39,767 nt of DNA, from positions 1 to 39,767 of the forward strand of contig JBBPXY010000064.1 of assembly GCA_038200435.1 (NCBI GenBank). The letters are read 5' to 3'. The notes under the pieces are model-generated. The model was not told the DNA's origin, made no database searches, and saw nothing but the letters and a program-made list of their open reading frames with translations. This DNA comes from JBBPXY01 sp038200435 (GTDB lineage Bacteria; Actinomycetota; Thermoleophilia; Solirubrobacterales; Solirubrobacteraceae). The stretch's first letter is position 1; each line of letters starts with the position of its first letter. Below are positions 1-8,205 of this stretch, piece after piece. A program made the translations under genes and the position numbers.

Positions 1-1016
1 CGAAGCTGCTCGACCGCACGGTCGTCCCGGTGCGCCAGGCCCTCGACGACGCCAAGGACAAGGGTGCGGCGAAGATCGACCACGTCGTGATGGTCGGCGG
101 CATGACCCGCATGCCCGCGGTGCAGGAGAAGGTCAAGGAGCTCACGGGGCAGGACCCCCATCGCGGAGTCAACCCCGACGAGGTCGTGGCCGTCGGCGCC
201 GCCATCCAGGCCGGCGTGCTAGCGGGTGACGTCAAGGACGTGCTGCTGCTCGACGTGACCCCGCTGACCCTCGGCATCGAGACCAAGGGCGGTGTCATGA
301 CGAAGCTCATCGAGCGCAACACGACGATCCCCACGCGCAAGTCTGAGGTGTTCTCCACTGCGGAGGACAACCAGCCGAGCGTCGAGATCCATGTGCTGCA
401 GGGCGAGCGCGAGATGGCGACCTACAACAAGTCGCTGGGCAAGTTCCAGCTCACCGGCATCCCGCCGGCGCCGCGCGGCATCCCGCAGGTCGAGGTCGCG
501 TTCGACATCGATGCCAACGGCATCCTCGCCGTCTCCGCGAAGGATCTGGGGACGGGCAAGGAGCAGACGATCGAGATCAAGTCAGGGTCCGGCCTCTCCG
601 ACGAGGAGATCAAGCGGATGGTCGGCGACGCCGAGACGCACGCCGAAGACGACAAGCGCCTGCGCGAGCTGGCCGAAGCCCGCAACGCGGGAGAGAACGC
701 CGCCTACCAGGCCGAGAAGCAGTTGAGCGACCTGGGCGAGAGCGTCGACGCGTCGGCGAAGGAGCAGATCGAGGCGGCGATCAAGGACGTGCGCGAGTCG
801 CTCACCTCGGAGGATTCGGCCGCGATCACGGCCAAGACCGAGGCGCTGCAGAGTGCGTTCCACCAGGTCTCCGAGGCCATGTACCAGCGCGCCCAGGAGC
901 AGGCTCAGGCCGAGGGCGACCCGGACGGCGCGGCCGGCGGTGCCAACGGCGCGGCCGGGGGAGCGGCAGCCGAGGAGGACGTCGTCGACGCCGAGGTCGT
1001 GGAAGAGGGCAAGTAG
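1..1016 (+). CDS. dnaK: Chaperone protein DnaK (Hsp70), 3' part
   Basis: ATP-dependent Hsp70 chaperone of the cytoplasm, working with DnaJ and GrpE. The frame is open from base 3 at the window edge (first residues KLLDRTVVPVRQALDDA), so the N-terminal part of the nucleotide-binding domain lies outside. Visible are the end of the ATPase domain (VVMVGGMTRMPAVQ, and NPDEVVAVGAAIQAG), the linker DVLLLDVTPLTLGIET, the substrate-binding beta domain (PTRKSEVFSTAEDNQPSVEI; FDIDANGILAVSAKD) and the helical lid. The tail is Gly/Ala-rich and ends acidic (DVVDAEVVEEGK), as in other DnaK proteins. It stops 3 bp before grpE, so the two are surely co-transcribed. The promoter and any HspR operator upstream of dnaK are not in the window. 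Confidence 0.98.
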   Translation, partial: KLLDRTVVPVRQALDDAKDKGAAKIDHVVMVGGMTRMPAVQEKVKELTGQDPHRGVNPDEVVAVGAAIQAGVLAGDVKDVLLLDVTPLTLGIETKGGVMTKLIERNTTIPTRKSEVFSTAEDNQPSVEIHVLQGEREMATYNKSLGKFQLTGIPPAPRGIPQVEVAFDIDANGILAVSAKDLGTGKEQTIEIKSGSGLSDEEIKRMVGDAETHAEDDKRLRELAEARNAGENAAYQAEKQLSDLGESVDASAKEQIEAAIKDVRESLTSEDSAAITAKTEALQSAFHQVSEAMYQRAQEQAQAEGDPDGAAGGANGAAGGAAAEEDVVDAEVVEEGK

Positions 1017-1019
1017 GTC

Positions 1020-1583
1020 ATGACCCGCGACGACGAAACGACCACGGTCGAAGACGAGCCGGAGGTCGGCGCCGAGTCCTCGAAACCCGCTGAAGAAGCG
1101 GCGCTGGAGGAACAGGCGCCTGCTCCCGCCGAGGACGAGGGAGACCCGGTCGCGCTCGAGCGCGACCGGTACCTCGCTCTCGCCCAGCGCACCCAGGCCG
1201 ACTTCGAGAACTTCCGCAAGCGCTCCGCACGCGACGTGGGGGCCGCCGACGCTCGCGGAGTGACCCGGCTCGCGAAGGAGCTGCTGCCCGCGCTCGACAA
1301 CCTCGGCCGCGCGCTCGCGGCGACGGCATCGGGAGCGGCCAGCGAGCATGACCTCGCGCTCGGGGTCCAGCTCGTGCACTCAGAGCTGGTCGGTGCCCTG
1401 GGCCGCGTCGGGATCGAGGCCTTCTCCCCGGTGGGCGAGCGCTTCGATCCCCAGCACCACGAAGCCGTGAGCCAGCAGCCGGTCGAGGGCGCCGAGCCCG
1501 GCACCATCGCCGAGGTCTACCAGCCGGGATACCGGCTGGGCGAGACCGTCCTGCGGCCCGCGCGTGTCGTAGTGGCCGCTTAG
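1020..1583 (+). CDS. grpE: Nucleotide exchange factor GrpE
   Basis: GrpE releases ADP from DnaK and so resets the chaperone cycle. The 187-residue protein has an acidic disordered N-terminus (about residues 1-45), the long helix typical of the family (RYLALAQRTQADFENFRKRSARD, about 54-76) and the C-terminal beta domain with FDPQHHEAVSQQ and GTIAEVYQPGYRLGETVLRPARVVV, which matches the GrpE signature. The ATG lies 3 bp after the dnaK stop. The length is normal for actinobacterial GrpE. dnaJ follows after 12 bp. Confidence 0.97.
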   Translation: MTRDDETTTVEDEPEVGAESSKPAEEAALEEQAPAPAEDEGDPVALERDRYLALAQRTQADFENFRKRSARDVGAADARGVTRLAKELLPALDNLGRALAATASGAASEHDLALGVQLVHSELVGALGRVGIEAFSPVGERFDPQHHEAVSQQPVEGAEPGTIAEVYQPGYRLGETVLRPARVVVAA

Positions 1584-1595
1584 GGAGCCGGACCC

Positions 1596-2723
1596 ATGGC
1601 CGGCCGACCCGATCTCTACCAGGCGCTCGGCGTCTCCAAGCAGGCCACTGCGGAGGAGATCAAGAAGGCCTACCGCAAGCTCGCGCGCCAGTATCACCCC
1701 GATCGCAACCCGGGCGACGACGCGGCCGAGAGCCGCTTCAAGGAAGTCCAGGCGGCGTACGACATCCTCGGCGACGCCGAGAAGCGCAAGCAGTACGACC
1801 GCGGGACGGGGCCGTTCGCCGCCGGGCCGGGCGGCGGGGTTGATCCGAGTGCGGTCGGTGGAGCGTTCGGCGACATCCTCTCGAACATCTTCGGGGGAGC
1901 GGGAGGGGCCGGCCCGGGCACGCGTCCGGGTGGGGGCGGCGGAGGTCGAGCTCGTCCGCAGGCGATGCGCGGCCGCGACCTCGAGACCGACGTGCAGGTC
2001 ACCTTTGACCAGGCGGTGGAAGGCGCGCAGGTCTCGATCGCCGTGCCGAGCGCCACGCCCTGCGTCACCTGCCACGGCACGGGAGCCAAGCCGGGCACGA
2101 GCCCGCGCGTGTGTCCCGTCTGCCAGGGCCGCGGCGTCGAGGCTCAGGGTCAGGGCCTCTTCTCCATCTCCTCACCCTGTTCCCGGTGCGCGGGCAATGG
2201 CGTGGTCATCGACGACCCGTGCCCGACCTGCCGCGGGACGGGTGCGACGCAGACGGTCAAGCGCTACCGGGTGAACATCCCGGCCGGCGTTCGCGAGGGG
2301 AGCCGTGTGCGGCTCTCGGGCAAGGGCGAAGCGGGGGCCAACGGCGGTCCGCCCGGTGACTTGTACGTCGTCACCCACGTCGGCGACTCCGCGGTCTTCA
2401 AGCGCGTCGGTGATCACGTCGAGGTCGACGTTCCCCTGACGATCCCGGAGGCCATCCGCGGCGCGACCGTCGAGGTGCCGACGTTGATGGGCCGCAAGAA
2501 GCTGCGTGTTCCGGGCGGCACGAAGCACGGCACGGTGCAGCGCCTGCGCGGCGAAGGCCCCCCGCGCCTGAACGGTTCCGGCCGGGGCGACATCCACTAT
2601 CGCTTCGTGATCGACGTGCCGGCGACGCTGTCTCCCCAGCAGGAGGCCGCGGTCGACGAGCTCTCGAAGGTGATGAACGGCGACCCGCGCGCCAAGCTCT
2701 TCCCGGTCGAGGCCTCGAGCTGA
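1596..2723 (+). CDS. dnaJ: Chaperone protein DnaJ (Hsp40, type I)
   Basis: Co-chaperone that stimulates DnaK ATPase activity and delivers substrates. The 375-residue protein has the full type I architecture. The J domain covers residues 1-70 with the HPD tripeptide at 34-36. A Gly/Phe-rich linker follows (about 72-125). Four zinc-binding CxxCxGxG repeats start at residues 156 (CVTCHGTG), 173 (CPVCQGRG), 195 (CSRCAGNG) and 209 (CPTCRGTG). Then come the C-terminal substrate-binding domains. The stop codon TGA overlaps the ATG of hspR by one base (TGATG), so translation is probably coupled. Confidence 0.98.
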   Translation: MAGRPDLYQALGVSKQATAEEIKKAYRKLARQYHPDRNPGDDAAESRFKEVQAAYDILGDAEKRKQYDRGTGPFAAGPGGGVDPSAVGGAFGDILSNIFGGAGGAGPGTRPGGGGGGRARPQAMRGRDLETDVQVTFDQAVEGAQVSIAVPSATPCVTCHGTGAKPGTSPRVCPVCQGRGVEAQGQGLFSISSPCSRCAGNGVVIDDPCPTCRGTGATQTVKRYRVNIPAGVREGSRVRLSGKGEAGANGGPPGDLYVVTHVGDSAVFKRVGDHVEVDVPLTIPEAIRGATVEVPTLMGRKKLRVPGGTKHGTVQRLRGEGPPRLNGSGRGDIHYRFVIDVPATLSPQQEAAVDELSKVMNGDPRAKLFPVEASS

Positions 2724-3160
2724 TGGGCGCCCGCCACGTCCGCACCACGACGCGCATCGAGGTCTCCGACGACCGTGGGGTCTTCATGATCTCCGTCGCC
2801 GCCGAGCTCGCCGAGATGCACCCCCAGACTCTGAGGATGTACGAGCAGCGCGGCCTGATCGAGCCCAAGCGCTCGCCCAAGGGCACGCGCCTCTACTCCC
2901 ACAAGGACGTCGAGCGCCTGCGCCGCATCCAGGAGCTCACCGCCGAGACCGGTCTCAACCTGGCCGGCGTCGAGCGCGTGTTCGAGCTCGAGCAGCAACT
3001 CGAGCGAGCAACGCGCCGGGTGCGGGCGCTGGAAAGCCGCGCCGCGACCCTGACCGCCGAGGTCGAACGCCTCGAACGTGTCCGGCGCGACCTTCGCGCG
3101 GAGATCGTCCCGTACGTGCGAGGCGGCGCCCTCGTGCGCGCAGTTCCGCCGCAGATCTGA
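2723..3160 (+). CDS. hspR: Heat-shock repressor HspR, MerR family
   Basis: MerR-type winged-helix repressor. In actinobacteria HspR binds HAIR operators upstream of dnaK and clpB, with DnaK as co-repressor. The 145-residue protein has the MerR HTH at about residues 25-60 (ISVAAELAEMHPQTLRMYEQ, then RGLIEPKRSPKGTRLYS) and a C-terminal coiled coil (about 80-130: LEQQLERATRRVRALESRAATL). Its position as last gene of a dnaK-grpE-dnaJ operon is the classic actinobacterial arrangement. An alternative start at the internal ATG 2787 (MISVAAE) is possible, but the one-base overlap with dnaJ favours 2723. A HAIR-like site precedes clpB (see 5566-5588). Confidence 0.95.
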   Translation: MGARHVRTTTRIEVSDDRGVFMISVAAELAEMHPQTLRMYEQRGLIEPKRSPKGTRLYSHKDVERLRRIQELTAETGLNLAGVERVFELEQQLERATRRVRALESRAATLTAEVERLERVRRDLRAEIVPYVRGGALVRAVPPQI

Positions 3161-3164
3161 CGCG

Positions 3165-3188
3165 TTCCGTCACAGTTCTGTGACGGAA
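3165..3188. promoter_or_regulatory. 24-bp near-perfect dyad after hspR (terminator or operator)
   Basis: The arms TTCCGTCACAG (3165-3175) and CTGTGACGGAA (3178-3188) are exact inverted repeats around a two-base centre; one more C-G pair follows beyond a G-T step. It begins 4 bp after the hspR stop and ends 19 bp before the next gene. In RNA it would form a hairpin at the end of the dnaK operon transcript, but there is no U-tract. As DNA it is a good dimeric-protein binding site. The sequence does not decide between the two. Confidence 0.5.
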
Positions 3189-3207
3189 TGAACGGCACGA
3201 TGACGAC

Positions 3208-4143
3208 GTGCTCCCACAAACGACCGCTGGACGGTCGGATTCAGGAAAGATTGCTCCGGACGCGACAATCGCCAAGCTGGCGGCGGAACAACACGGCCTC
3301 ATCACCGCCCGTGAGCTGCACGCGGTTGGAGTGGGACCCAGAGTCATCCGGCGCCGAGTTCTGGCCGGGCGACTCCACGAGGTCTATCCCGGAGTCTTCG
3401 CCGTTGGTCATCCGCGGCTCACCGCTTCCGGGCGGGTCCTTGCCGCGACGCTGAGCTACGGCTACGCGGGAACGGTCGGCTTTCGCTCCGCCACCCAGCA
3501 CTGGGGGCTACTTCGAGAAGCCGGGCGGAACGGTCCGGTCGACGTCATCGCCGCGACGGGGAACGCTCGTCGCGGCACGAAGCTGCACCGCCTCACACTG
3601 GACCCCGCCGACAGGGTCCTCCGCGACGGCGTCCCGGTAACCACCGTCGGCCGCACCCTCGCCGACCTCGCCACGGTTGTCCCGAAGCCGCTGCTCGCCA
3701 AAGCAGTCAACGAAGCCCAAGTGCGACGGCTGCTCACTCCTGCCCAGATCCAAAGAGCAGAAGACGCCAGCATCAAACGCCCCGGCGGCGCCGCCCTTCG
3801 CGCGCTCCTCTCGCAGGTCGATCCCCAGCAACGCATCCGCAGCGAGCTCGAACGCCTCTTCCTCGCACTCCTCGGGAACACCGGCCTTCCGAAGCCAAAG
3901 GTCAACGCCCTCATCGAGATCGAGCAAGTCCTCCACCAGGTCGACTTCTCGTGGTCCGACCGCCGGCTCGCCGTCGAGGTCGACGGCGGCGAAGTCCATG
4001 GCACACCCCAGGCGCACGAAGCTGACCTCGAACGCGACGCGCGCTTCACCCGAGCCGGCTGGCGCGTCCAGCGGTTCAGCCACGCCCAGGTCACCGAGGA
4101 CCCTGCTTCGGTGATCAAGACGCTCGAGGCGCTGCTCCGCTAG
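3208..4143 (+). CDS. AbiEi-type N-terminal domain / DUF559 nuclease-fold protein
   Basis: A 311-residue protein starting with GTG. Residues about 20-70 (IAKLAAEQHGLITARELHAV, then RRRVLAGRLHEVYPGVFAVG) match the winged-helix domain at the N-terminus of AbiEi-family antitoxins. The C-terminal part (about 210-311) is a DUF559 domain with the Vsr-like PD-(D/E)xK pattern: D246 (HQVDFSW), then E257 and D259 in RRLAVEVDGG, followed by RDARFTRAGWRVQRFSHAQV. Such fusions are common in actinobacteria, usually as single genes without a recognisable toxin partner, and none is adjacent here. A defence or DNA-processing role is inference. The stop overlaps the convergent uridylyltransferase by 4 bp (CTAG). 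The start is uncertain, since no Shine-Dalgarno is visible. Confidence 0.8.
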   Translation: MLPQTTAGRSDSGKIAPDATIAKLAAEQHGLITARELHAVGVGPRVIRRRVLAGRLHEVYPGVFAVGHPRLTASGRVLAATLSYGYAGTVGFRSATQHWGLLREAGRNGPVDVIAATGNARRGTKLHRLTLDPADRVLRDGVPVTTVGRTLADLATVVPKPLLAKAVNEAQVRRLLTPAQIQRAEDASIKRPGGAALRALLSQVDPQQRIRSELERLFLALLGNTGLPKPKVNALIEIEQVLHQVDFSWSDRRLAVEVDGGEVHGTPQAHEADLERDARFTRAGWRVQRFSHAQVTEDPASVIKTLEALLR

Positions 4144-5540
4144 GAGAGAATTGCCCCGTCCGAAACCACGAGCTGCCCATCTCCGTCGTTGACCAAGTCC
4201 ACCACGCCCCTGGCGACCACCTCGGCGCCAAAACCCACATCCCCCCGCACCACCAGCCGCTCGCACTCGACGAGCGAAGGCGGACCAGACGCAAACCGCG
4301 CATCGAAATCCGGAAGCAACTTGAAGAACGAAGAATCCAGGTCGACGAACGGCACATCGCCCTTCGACCGGCGCCCCGACACCACGACGTGCGCGTCATC
4401 CGTCAGCTCATACACATCCGAGCGCAGCACCAGCAGATCATTCGTCGTCTTCACTGGGGCAAAGCGCTCCCTGCCCACGCGCACCGCCCGGGCGCCGTCA
4501 AAAACCGAGATCGCCGCGCCCATGGCGGTCTCCAGCTGAATCACCCCCGGTGAACCGGAGTCACTCGGATCGACCGTCTTGGCGTTGCGGATCATCGGCA
4601 GTCCCAGGACGCCTCCGCGCTCGTCCATCACCGAACGCAGCGTCTCGAGGTCGACCCACAGGTTGTTCGTGTTGAAGTAGCGATGGAGGGCGACGTCCTG
4701 GAAGGCGTCCTGGTCCTCGTCGCGCGTCTGGGCCGATTCGCGCAACAGTAACCGTCCGCTCGCGCGCTCGCGACAGATGTGGCCACCCTTGCGGTCCGCC
4801 TCGGTGCGGTCGGCCACCTCCATCAGGAACGGCATCTCCTCCCGCGCGAACCAGCCGAGGATCCGCGGGTCGAGCACAGCGCCGAGGTTGTCGGCGTTGG
4901 CGATGAAGGCGTAGCGGTAGCCGCGCTCGAGCAGCGCGTCGAGCATGCCCGAGCTCACGAGCGCGGCGTAGACGTCGCCGTGTCCGGGCGGGCACCACTC
5001 GAGGCGAGGGTCGTCCGGCCATTGCACCGGCGTCAGGTCATCCGCACGCAGCTTTGGCTCCTGGTTCTGGCCGAAGTCGGCCGGCACGTCGGAGGCGAGG
5101 TTCGGGTGAGCCTCCAGCGCTGCGAGGGAGTCCTCCCGCGTGGAGAAGGAGTTCATGAGTACCAGAGGCAACCGCGCGCCGTGGTGCTCCCGCAGCGCGA
5201 GCACCTGACGCACGGTGACGTCGAGGAACGAGAGGCCGTCCTTCACCGGCAGCAGCGACTTCGCGCGGGTCATCCCCATGCTCGTCCCCAGGCCGCCGTT
5301 CAACTTGATCACGACGGCCTTCCCCAAAGCTTCCGCCTCGCTCGCCTCGTCGGAGTCGAGCGACGCCGCGCTAGGCACATCGTCCGCGGGCCCGATGTCG
5401 TCCTCCGACACGACCCCCGACTCCCCCGCCACGACCTGCTCGTAGTAGAAGCGGAAGTTCTCCCGAGCGATCTCGGGCACGCCCGCGGCGCGCATCTTGT
5501 CGAGGCTGGCTTCGAGTCCGGAGGGAGTCACGAGCGGCAT
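4140..5540 (-). CDS. UTP-glucose-1-phosphate uridylyltransferase, UDPGP family
   Basis: Makes UDP-glucose and pyrophosphate from UTP and glucose 1-phosphate, a sugar donor for cell-envelope glycans and trehalose or glycogen. The 466-residue protein is of the eukaryote-like UDPGP family rather than the bacterial GalU family. The nucleotide-binding signature KLNGGLGTSMG is at residues 79-89 and is followed by AKSLLPVKDGLSFLDV. Further family motifs are FGQNQEPKL, WCPPGHGDVYAAL and FIANADNLGA. The ATG at 5540 is separated from clpB (divergent) by only 53 bp, so the two promoters must overlap. The 3' end overlaps the DUF559 gene by 4 bp. Confidence 0.93.
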   Translation of the reverse strand: MPLVTPSGLEASLDKMRAAGVPEIARENFRFYYEQVVAGESGVVSEDDIGPADDVPSAASLDSDEASEAEALGKAVVIKLNGGLGTSMGMTRAKSLLPVKDGLSFLDVTVRQVLALREHHGARLPLVLMNSFSTREDSLAALEAHPNLASDVPADFGQNQEPKLRADDLTPVQWPDDPRLEWCPPGHGDVYAALVSSGMLDALLERGYRYAFIANADNLGAVLDPRILGWFAREEMPFLMEVADRTEADRKGGHICRERASGRLLLRESAQTRDEDQDAFQDVALHRYFNTNNLWVDLETLRSVMDERGGVLGLPMIRNAKTVDPSDSGSPGVIQLETAMGAAISVFDGARAVRVGRERFAPVKTTNDLLVLRSDVYELTDDAHVVVSGRRSKGDVPFVDLDSSFFKLLPDFDARFASGPPSLVECERLVVRGDVGFGAEVVARGVVDLVNDGDGQLVVSDGAILS

Positions 5541-5554
5541 CGTACTCGTTCCTC

Positions 5555-5583
5555 TTGCCCCGCAAATCTTAGTCGGCTACACT
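5555..5583 (+). promoter_or_regulatory. Candidate clpB promoter, leaderless start
   Basis: A -35-like TTGCCC (5555-5560) and a -10-like TACACT (5578-5583) are separated by exactly 17 bp. The -10 ends 10 bp before the clpB ATG at 5594, so transcription would begin only about 3-4 nt before the start codon, giving an essentially leaderless mRNA. No Shine-Dalgarno sequence lies in between. Confidence 0.6.
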
Positions 5584-5588
5584 GAGAT
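5566..5588. promoter_or_regulatory. HAIR-like inverted repeat, candidate HspR operator
   Basis: The arms ATCTTAGT (5566-5573) and ACTGAGAT (5581-5588) are inverted repeats with 7 of 8 positions matching, spaced by 7 bp. HspR-associated inverted repeats (CTTGAGT-N7-ACTCAAG) have the same 7-bp spacer and the same inner AGT/ACT. It overlaps the spacer and -10 of the clpB promoter, a good position for repression. The outer bases deviate from the consensus, so the assignment rests mainly on geometry, position and the nearby hspR. Confidence 0.55.
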
Positions 5589-5593
5589 CTGTC

Positions 5594-8146
5594 ATGAACC
5601 CCGACCGCTTTACGATCAAGTCTCAAGAGGCGCTCCAAGCTGCCCAGCAGCTGGCCGACGGCCGCCGCAATCCGCAGGTGACTCCCGAGCACCTGCTCGC
5701 CGTGCTGCTCGAACAGGACGGCGGCGTGGTGGCGCCCGTGCTGCAGAAGCTCGGAGCCGCACCCGTCTCGGTCCGCGCGGAGCTGAACACCGCCCTGGAC
5801 ACCCTTCCCACGCTCAGCGGCGCCTCCACCGAGCCCGCCGGCCCGGCCGACGCCTTCAGCCAGGTCCTGCGCGAGGCCGAGCGGGAGGCGCGCGAGCTGA
5901 AGGACGACTACGTCTCGGCCGAGCACCTCCTGCTCGCGATCGCCGCCCATGACGGCCCGGCAGCCGATGCTCTGCGCCGCGAGGGCGCCACCCGCGAACG
6001 GCTGCTCGAAGCGGTCGGAGAGGTGCGCGGCCCCCACCGCGTCACCGACCAGAACCCGGAGGACAAGTTCCAAGCGCTCGAGAAGTTCGGCCGCGACCTC
6101 ACGAAGGACGCGCGCGCGGAGAAGCTCGACCCGGTCATCGGTCGCGACGACGAGATCCGCCGCGTCATCCAGGTCCTGTCCCGGCGCACGAAGAACAACC
6201 CGGTGCTGATCGGCGAGCCCGGCGTGGGCAAGACGGCGATCGCCGAAGGCCTCGCCCAGCGCATCGTCTCGGGTGACGTCCCCGAGGGCCTGCGCGACAA
6301 GCGGGTGGTCTCTCTCGACATCGGCGCGCTGATCGCCGGCCCCAAGTACCGCGGCGAGTTCGAGGCCCGTCTGAAGGCCGTCCTCAAGGAGGTCGCCGAC
6401 GCAAACGGCGAGGTCGTCCTCTTCATCGACGAGCTGCACACCATCGTCGGGGCCGGCGGCGCCGAGGGCGCGGTGGACGCGGCCAACCTCCTCAAGCCGA
6501 TGCTCGCCCGCGGCGAGCTGCGGGCAGTCGGCGCGACGACTCTCGACGAGTACCGCAAGCACATCGAGAAGGACCCGGCGCTCGAGCGCCGGTTCCAGCC
6601 CGTCGTTGTCGGCGAGCCCAGCGTCGAGGACGCGATCGCGATCCTGCGCGGGCTGAAGGGCACCTACGAGGCGCACCATCGCGTCCAGATCCAGGACGCG
6701 GCGATCATCGCCGCCGCCACCCTTTCCCAGCGCTACATCGCCGATCGCTTCCTGCCCGACAAGGCAATCGACCTCCTCGACGAGGCCGCCTCGCGGCTGC
6801 GCATCGAGATCGACTCCAAGCCGACCGAGATCGACGAGGTCGACCGCCGCATCATGCAGCTCGAGATCGAGCACGCCTCGCTCGAGGGCGACGAGGACGC
6901 GGGCACCGCGACCCGGCGCGAGGCGATCGAGCGCGAGCTCGCCGAGGAGCGCGAGCGCTCGGCCGCGATGACTGCCGAGTGGCAGCGCGAGAAGGAGCTG
7001 CTCGAAGGCTCCGGCGTCGTGGCCGAACGCCTCGAGCAGGCGCGGCGCGACCTCGACCGGGCCACGCGCGAGGGCGACCTGCAGCGCGCCGGTGAGCTTC
7101 GCTTCGGCGAGATCCCCGAGTTCGAGAAGAAGCTGGCGGAGGCGGAGTCCACCGATCACGGGCCGGCGCGCTTTCTCAAGGAGGAGGTCGACGCCGATGA
7201 CATCGCCGAGGTCGTCGCGAGCTGGACGCGCATCCCGGTCTCCCGTCTGCTCGAGGGCGAGATCGAGAAGCTCGTGCTCATGGAGGAGCGCCTGCACCAG
7301 CGGGTGATCGGCCAGGACGAAGCGGTCGAGGCGGTGTCCAGCGCGCTGCGCCGCTCGCGGGCGGGCCTCCAGGATCCCGATCGTCCCATTGGCACCTTTC
7401 TCTTCCTCGGCCCCACGGGCGTCGGCAAGACCGAGCTCGCTCGCGCGCGTGCCGAGTTCATGTTCGACTCGCAGGAGGCGATGGTCCGCATCGACATGTC
7501 GGAGTACATGGAGAAGCACTCCGTGTCGCGCCTCATTGGCGCCCCTCCCGGCTACGTCGGCTACGACGAGGGCGGACAGCTCACCGAGGCCGTGCGCCGC
7601 CGGCCGTACTCGGTCGTGCTGCTCGACGAGGTCGAGAAGGCTCACCCCGACGTGTTCAACGCGCTGCTCCAGGTGATGGACGACGGACGCCTCACCGATG
7701 GCCAGGGCCGCACGGTCGACTTCAAGAACGTCGTGCTCATCATGACCTCGAACATCCCGGGCGGACGCGCAGGCGTCGAGGCGCACTTCCGACCCGAGTT
7801 CGTCAACCGGCTCGACGACATCGTCGAGTTCGACCCGCTCACCCGCGACCAACTGGGCGACATCGTCGGCATTCAGGTGGAGCGGCTCGTCGGCCGCGTA
7901 CGCGAGCGCGACATCGAGATCGAGCTGACCGACGAGGCGAAGGTGCTCCTGGGCAACCTCGGCTACGACCCCACCTATGGGGCGCGGCCGCTGAAGCGGG
8001 TGATCCAGAAGCAGCTCGTCGACCGCCTGGCACTGTCGATCCTGCAGGGCGAGTTCAAGGCGGGCGACACCGTGCTGGTCGACGCCGCCGACGGCGAGCT
8101 GCGCTTCGAGCGGGCCGCCGAAGGCGCCGGCGCCGCAGCCGCCTGA
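5594..8146 (+). CDS. clpB: ATP-dependent protein disaggregase ClpB
   Basis: Hsp100 hexameric disaggregase that works with DnaK to rescue aggregated proteins. The 850-residue protein has the Clp N domain (1-150), AAA1 with Walker A GEPGVGKT at 207-214 and Walker B VVLFIDE near 274-280, the coiled-coil middle domain (about 410-525) that distinguishes ClpB from ClpA/ClpC, AAA2 with Walker A GPTGVGKT at 606-613, and MSEYMEKHSVSRLIGAPPGY. Two oddities: the segment after MTSN (IPGGRAGVEAHFRPEF) is about 20 residues shorter than in typical ClpB, and R619 replaces a usual Leu in the helix after the second Walker A (ELARARAEF). HspR control is likely from the upstream operator. Confidence 0.97.
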   Translation: MNPDRFTIKSQEALQAAQQLADGRRNPQVTPEHLLAVLLEQDGGVVAPVLQKLGAAPVSVRAELNTALDTLPTLSGASTEPAGPADAFSQVLREAEREARELKDDYVSAEHLLLAIAAHDGPAADALRREGATRERLLEAVGEVRGPHRVTDQNPEDKFQALEKFGRDLTKDARAEKLDPVIGRDDEIRRVIQVLSRRTKNNPVLIGEPGVGKTAIAEGLAQRIVSGDVPEGLRDKRVVSLDIGALIAGPKYRGEFEARLKAVLKEVADANGEVVLFIDELHTIVGAGGAEGAVDAANLLKPMLARGELRAVGATTLDEYRKHIEKDPALERRFQPVVVGEPSVEDAIAILRGLKGTYEAHHRVQIQDAAIIAAATLSQRYIADRFLPDKAIDLLDEAASRLRIEIDSKPTEIDEVDRRIMQLEIEHASLEGDEDAGTATRREAIERELAEERERSAAMTAEWQREKELLEGSGVVAERLEQARRDLDRATREGDLQRAGELRFGEIPEFEKKLAEAESTDHGPARFLKEEVDADDIAEVVASWTRIPVSRLLEGEIEKLVLMEERLHQRVIGQDEAVEAVSSALRRSRAGLQDPDRPIGTFLFLGPTGVGKTELARARAEFMFDSQEAMVRIDMSEYMEKHSVSRLIGAPPGYVGYDEGGQLTEAVRRRPYSVVLLDEVEKAHPDVFNALLQVMDDGRLTDGQGRTVDFKNVVLIMTSNIPGGRAGVEAHFRPEFVNRLDDIVEFDPLTRDQLGDIVGIQVERLVGRVRERDIEIELTDEAKVLLGNLGYDPTYGARPLKRVIQKQLVDRLALSILQGEFKAGDTVLVDAADGELRFERAAEGAGAAAA

Positions 8147-8205
8147 CCGGCCCGGCGCGGATCGGGTAGAACGTCGAGGACGACCGCGACGAGGGAGGGC
8201 CCGCC

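Noticed and set aside
3208..4143. A toxin-antitoxin pair based on the AbiEi-like domain
   Set aside because: No AbiEii-like nucleotidyltransferase is adjacent, and this domain fusion is usually found alone.
5528..7852. 774-codon open frame on the minus strand opposite clpB
   Set aside because: It is the complement of a perfectly conserved clpB and its translation has no recognisable motif.
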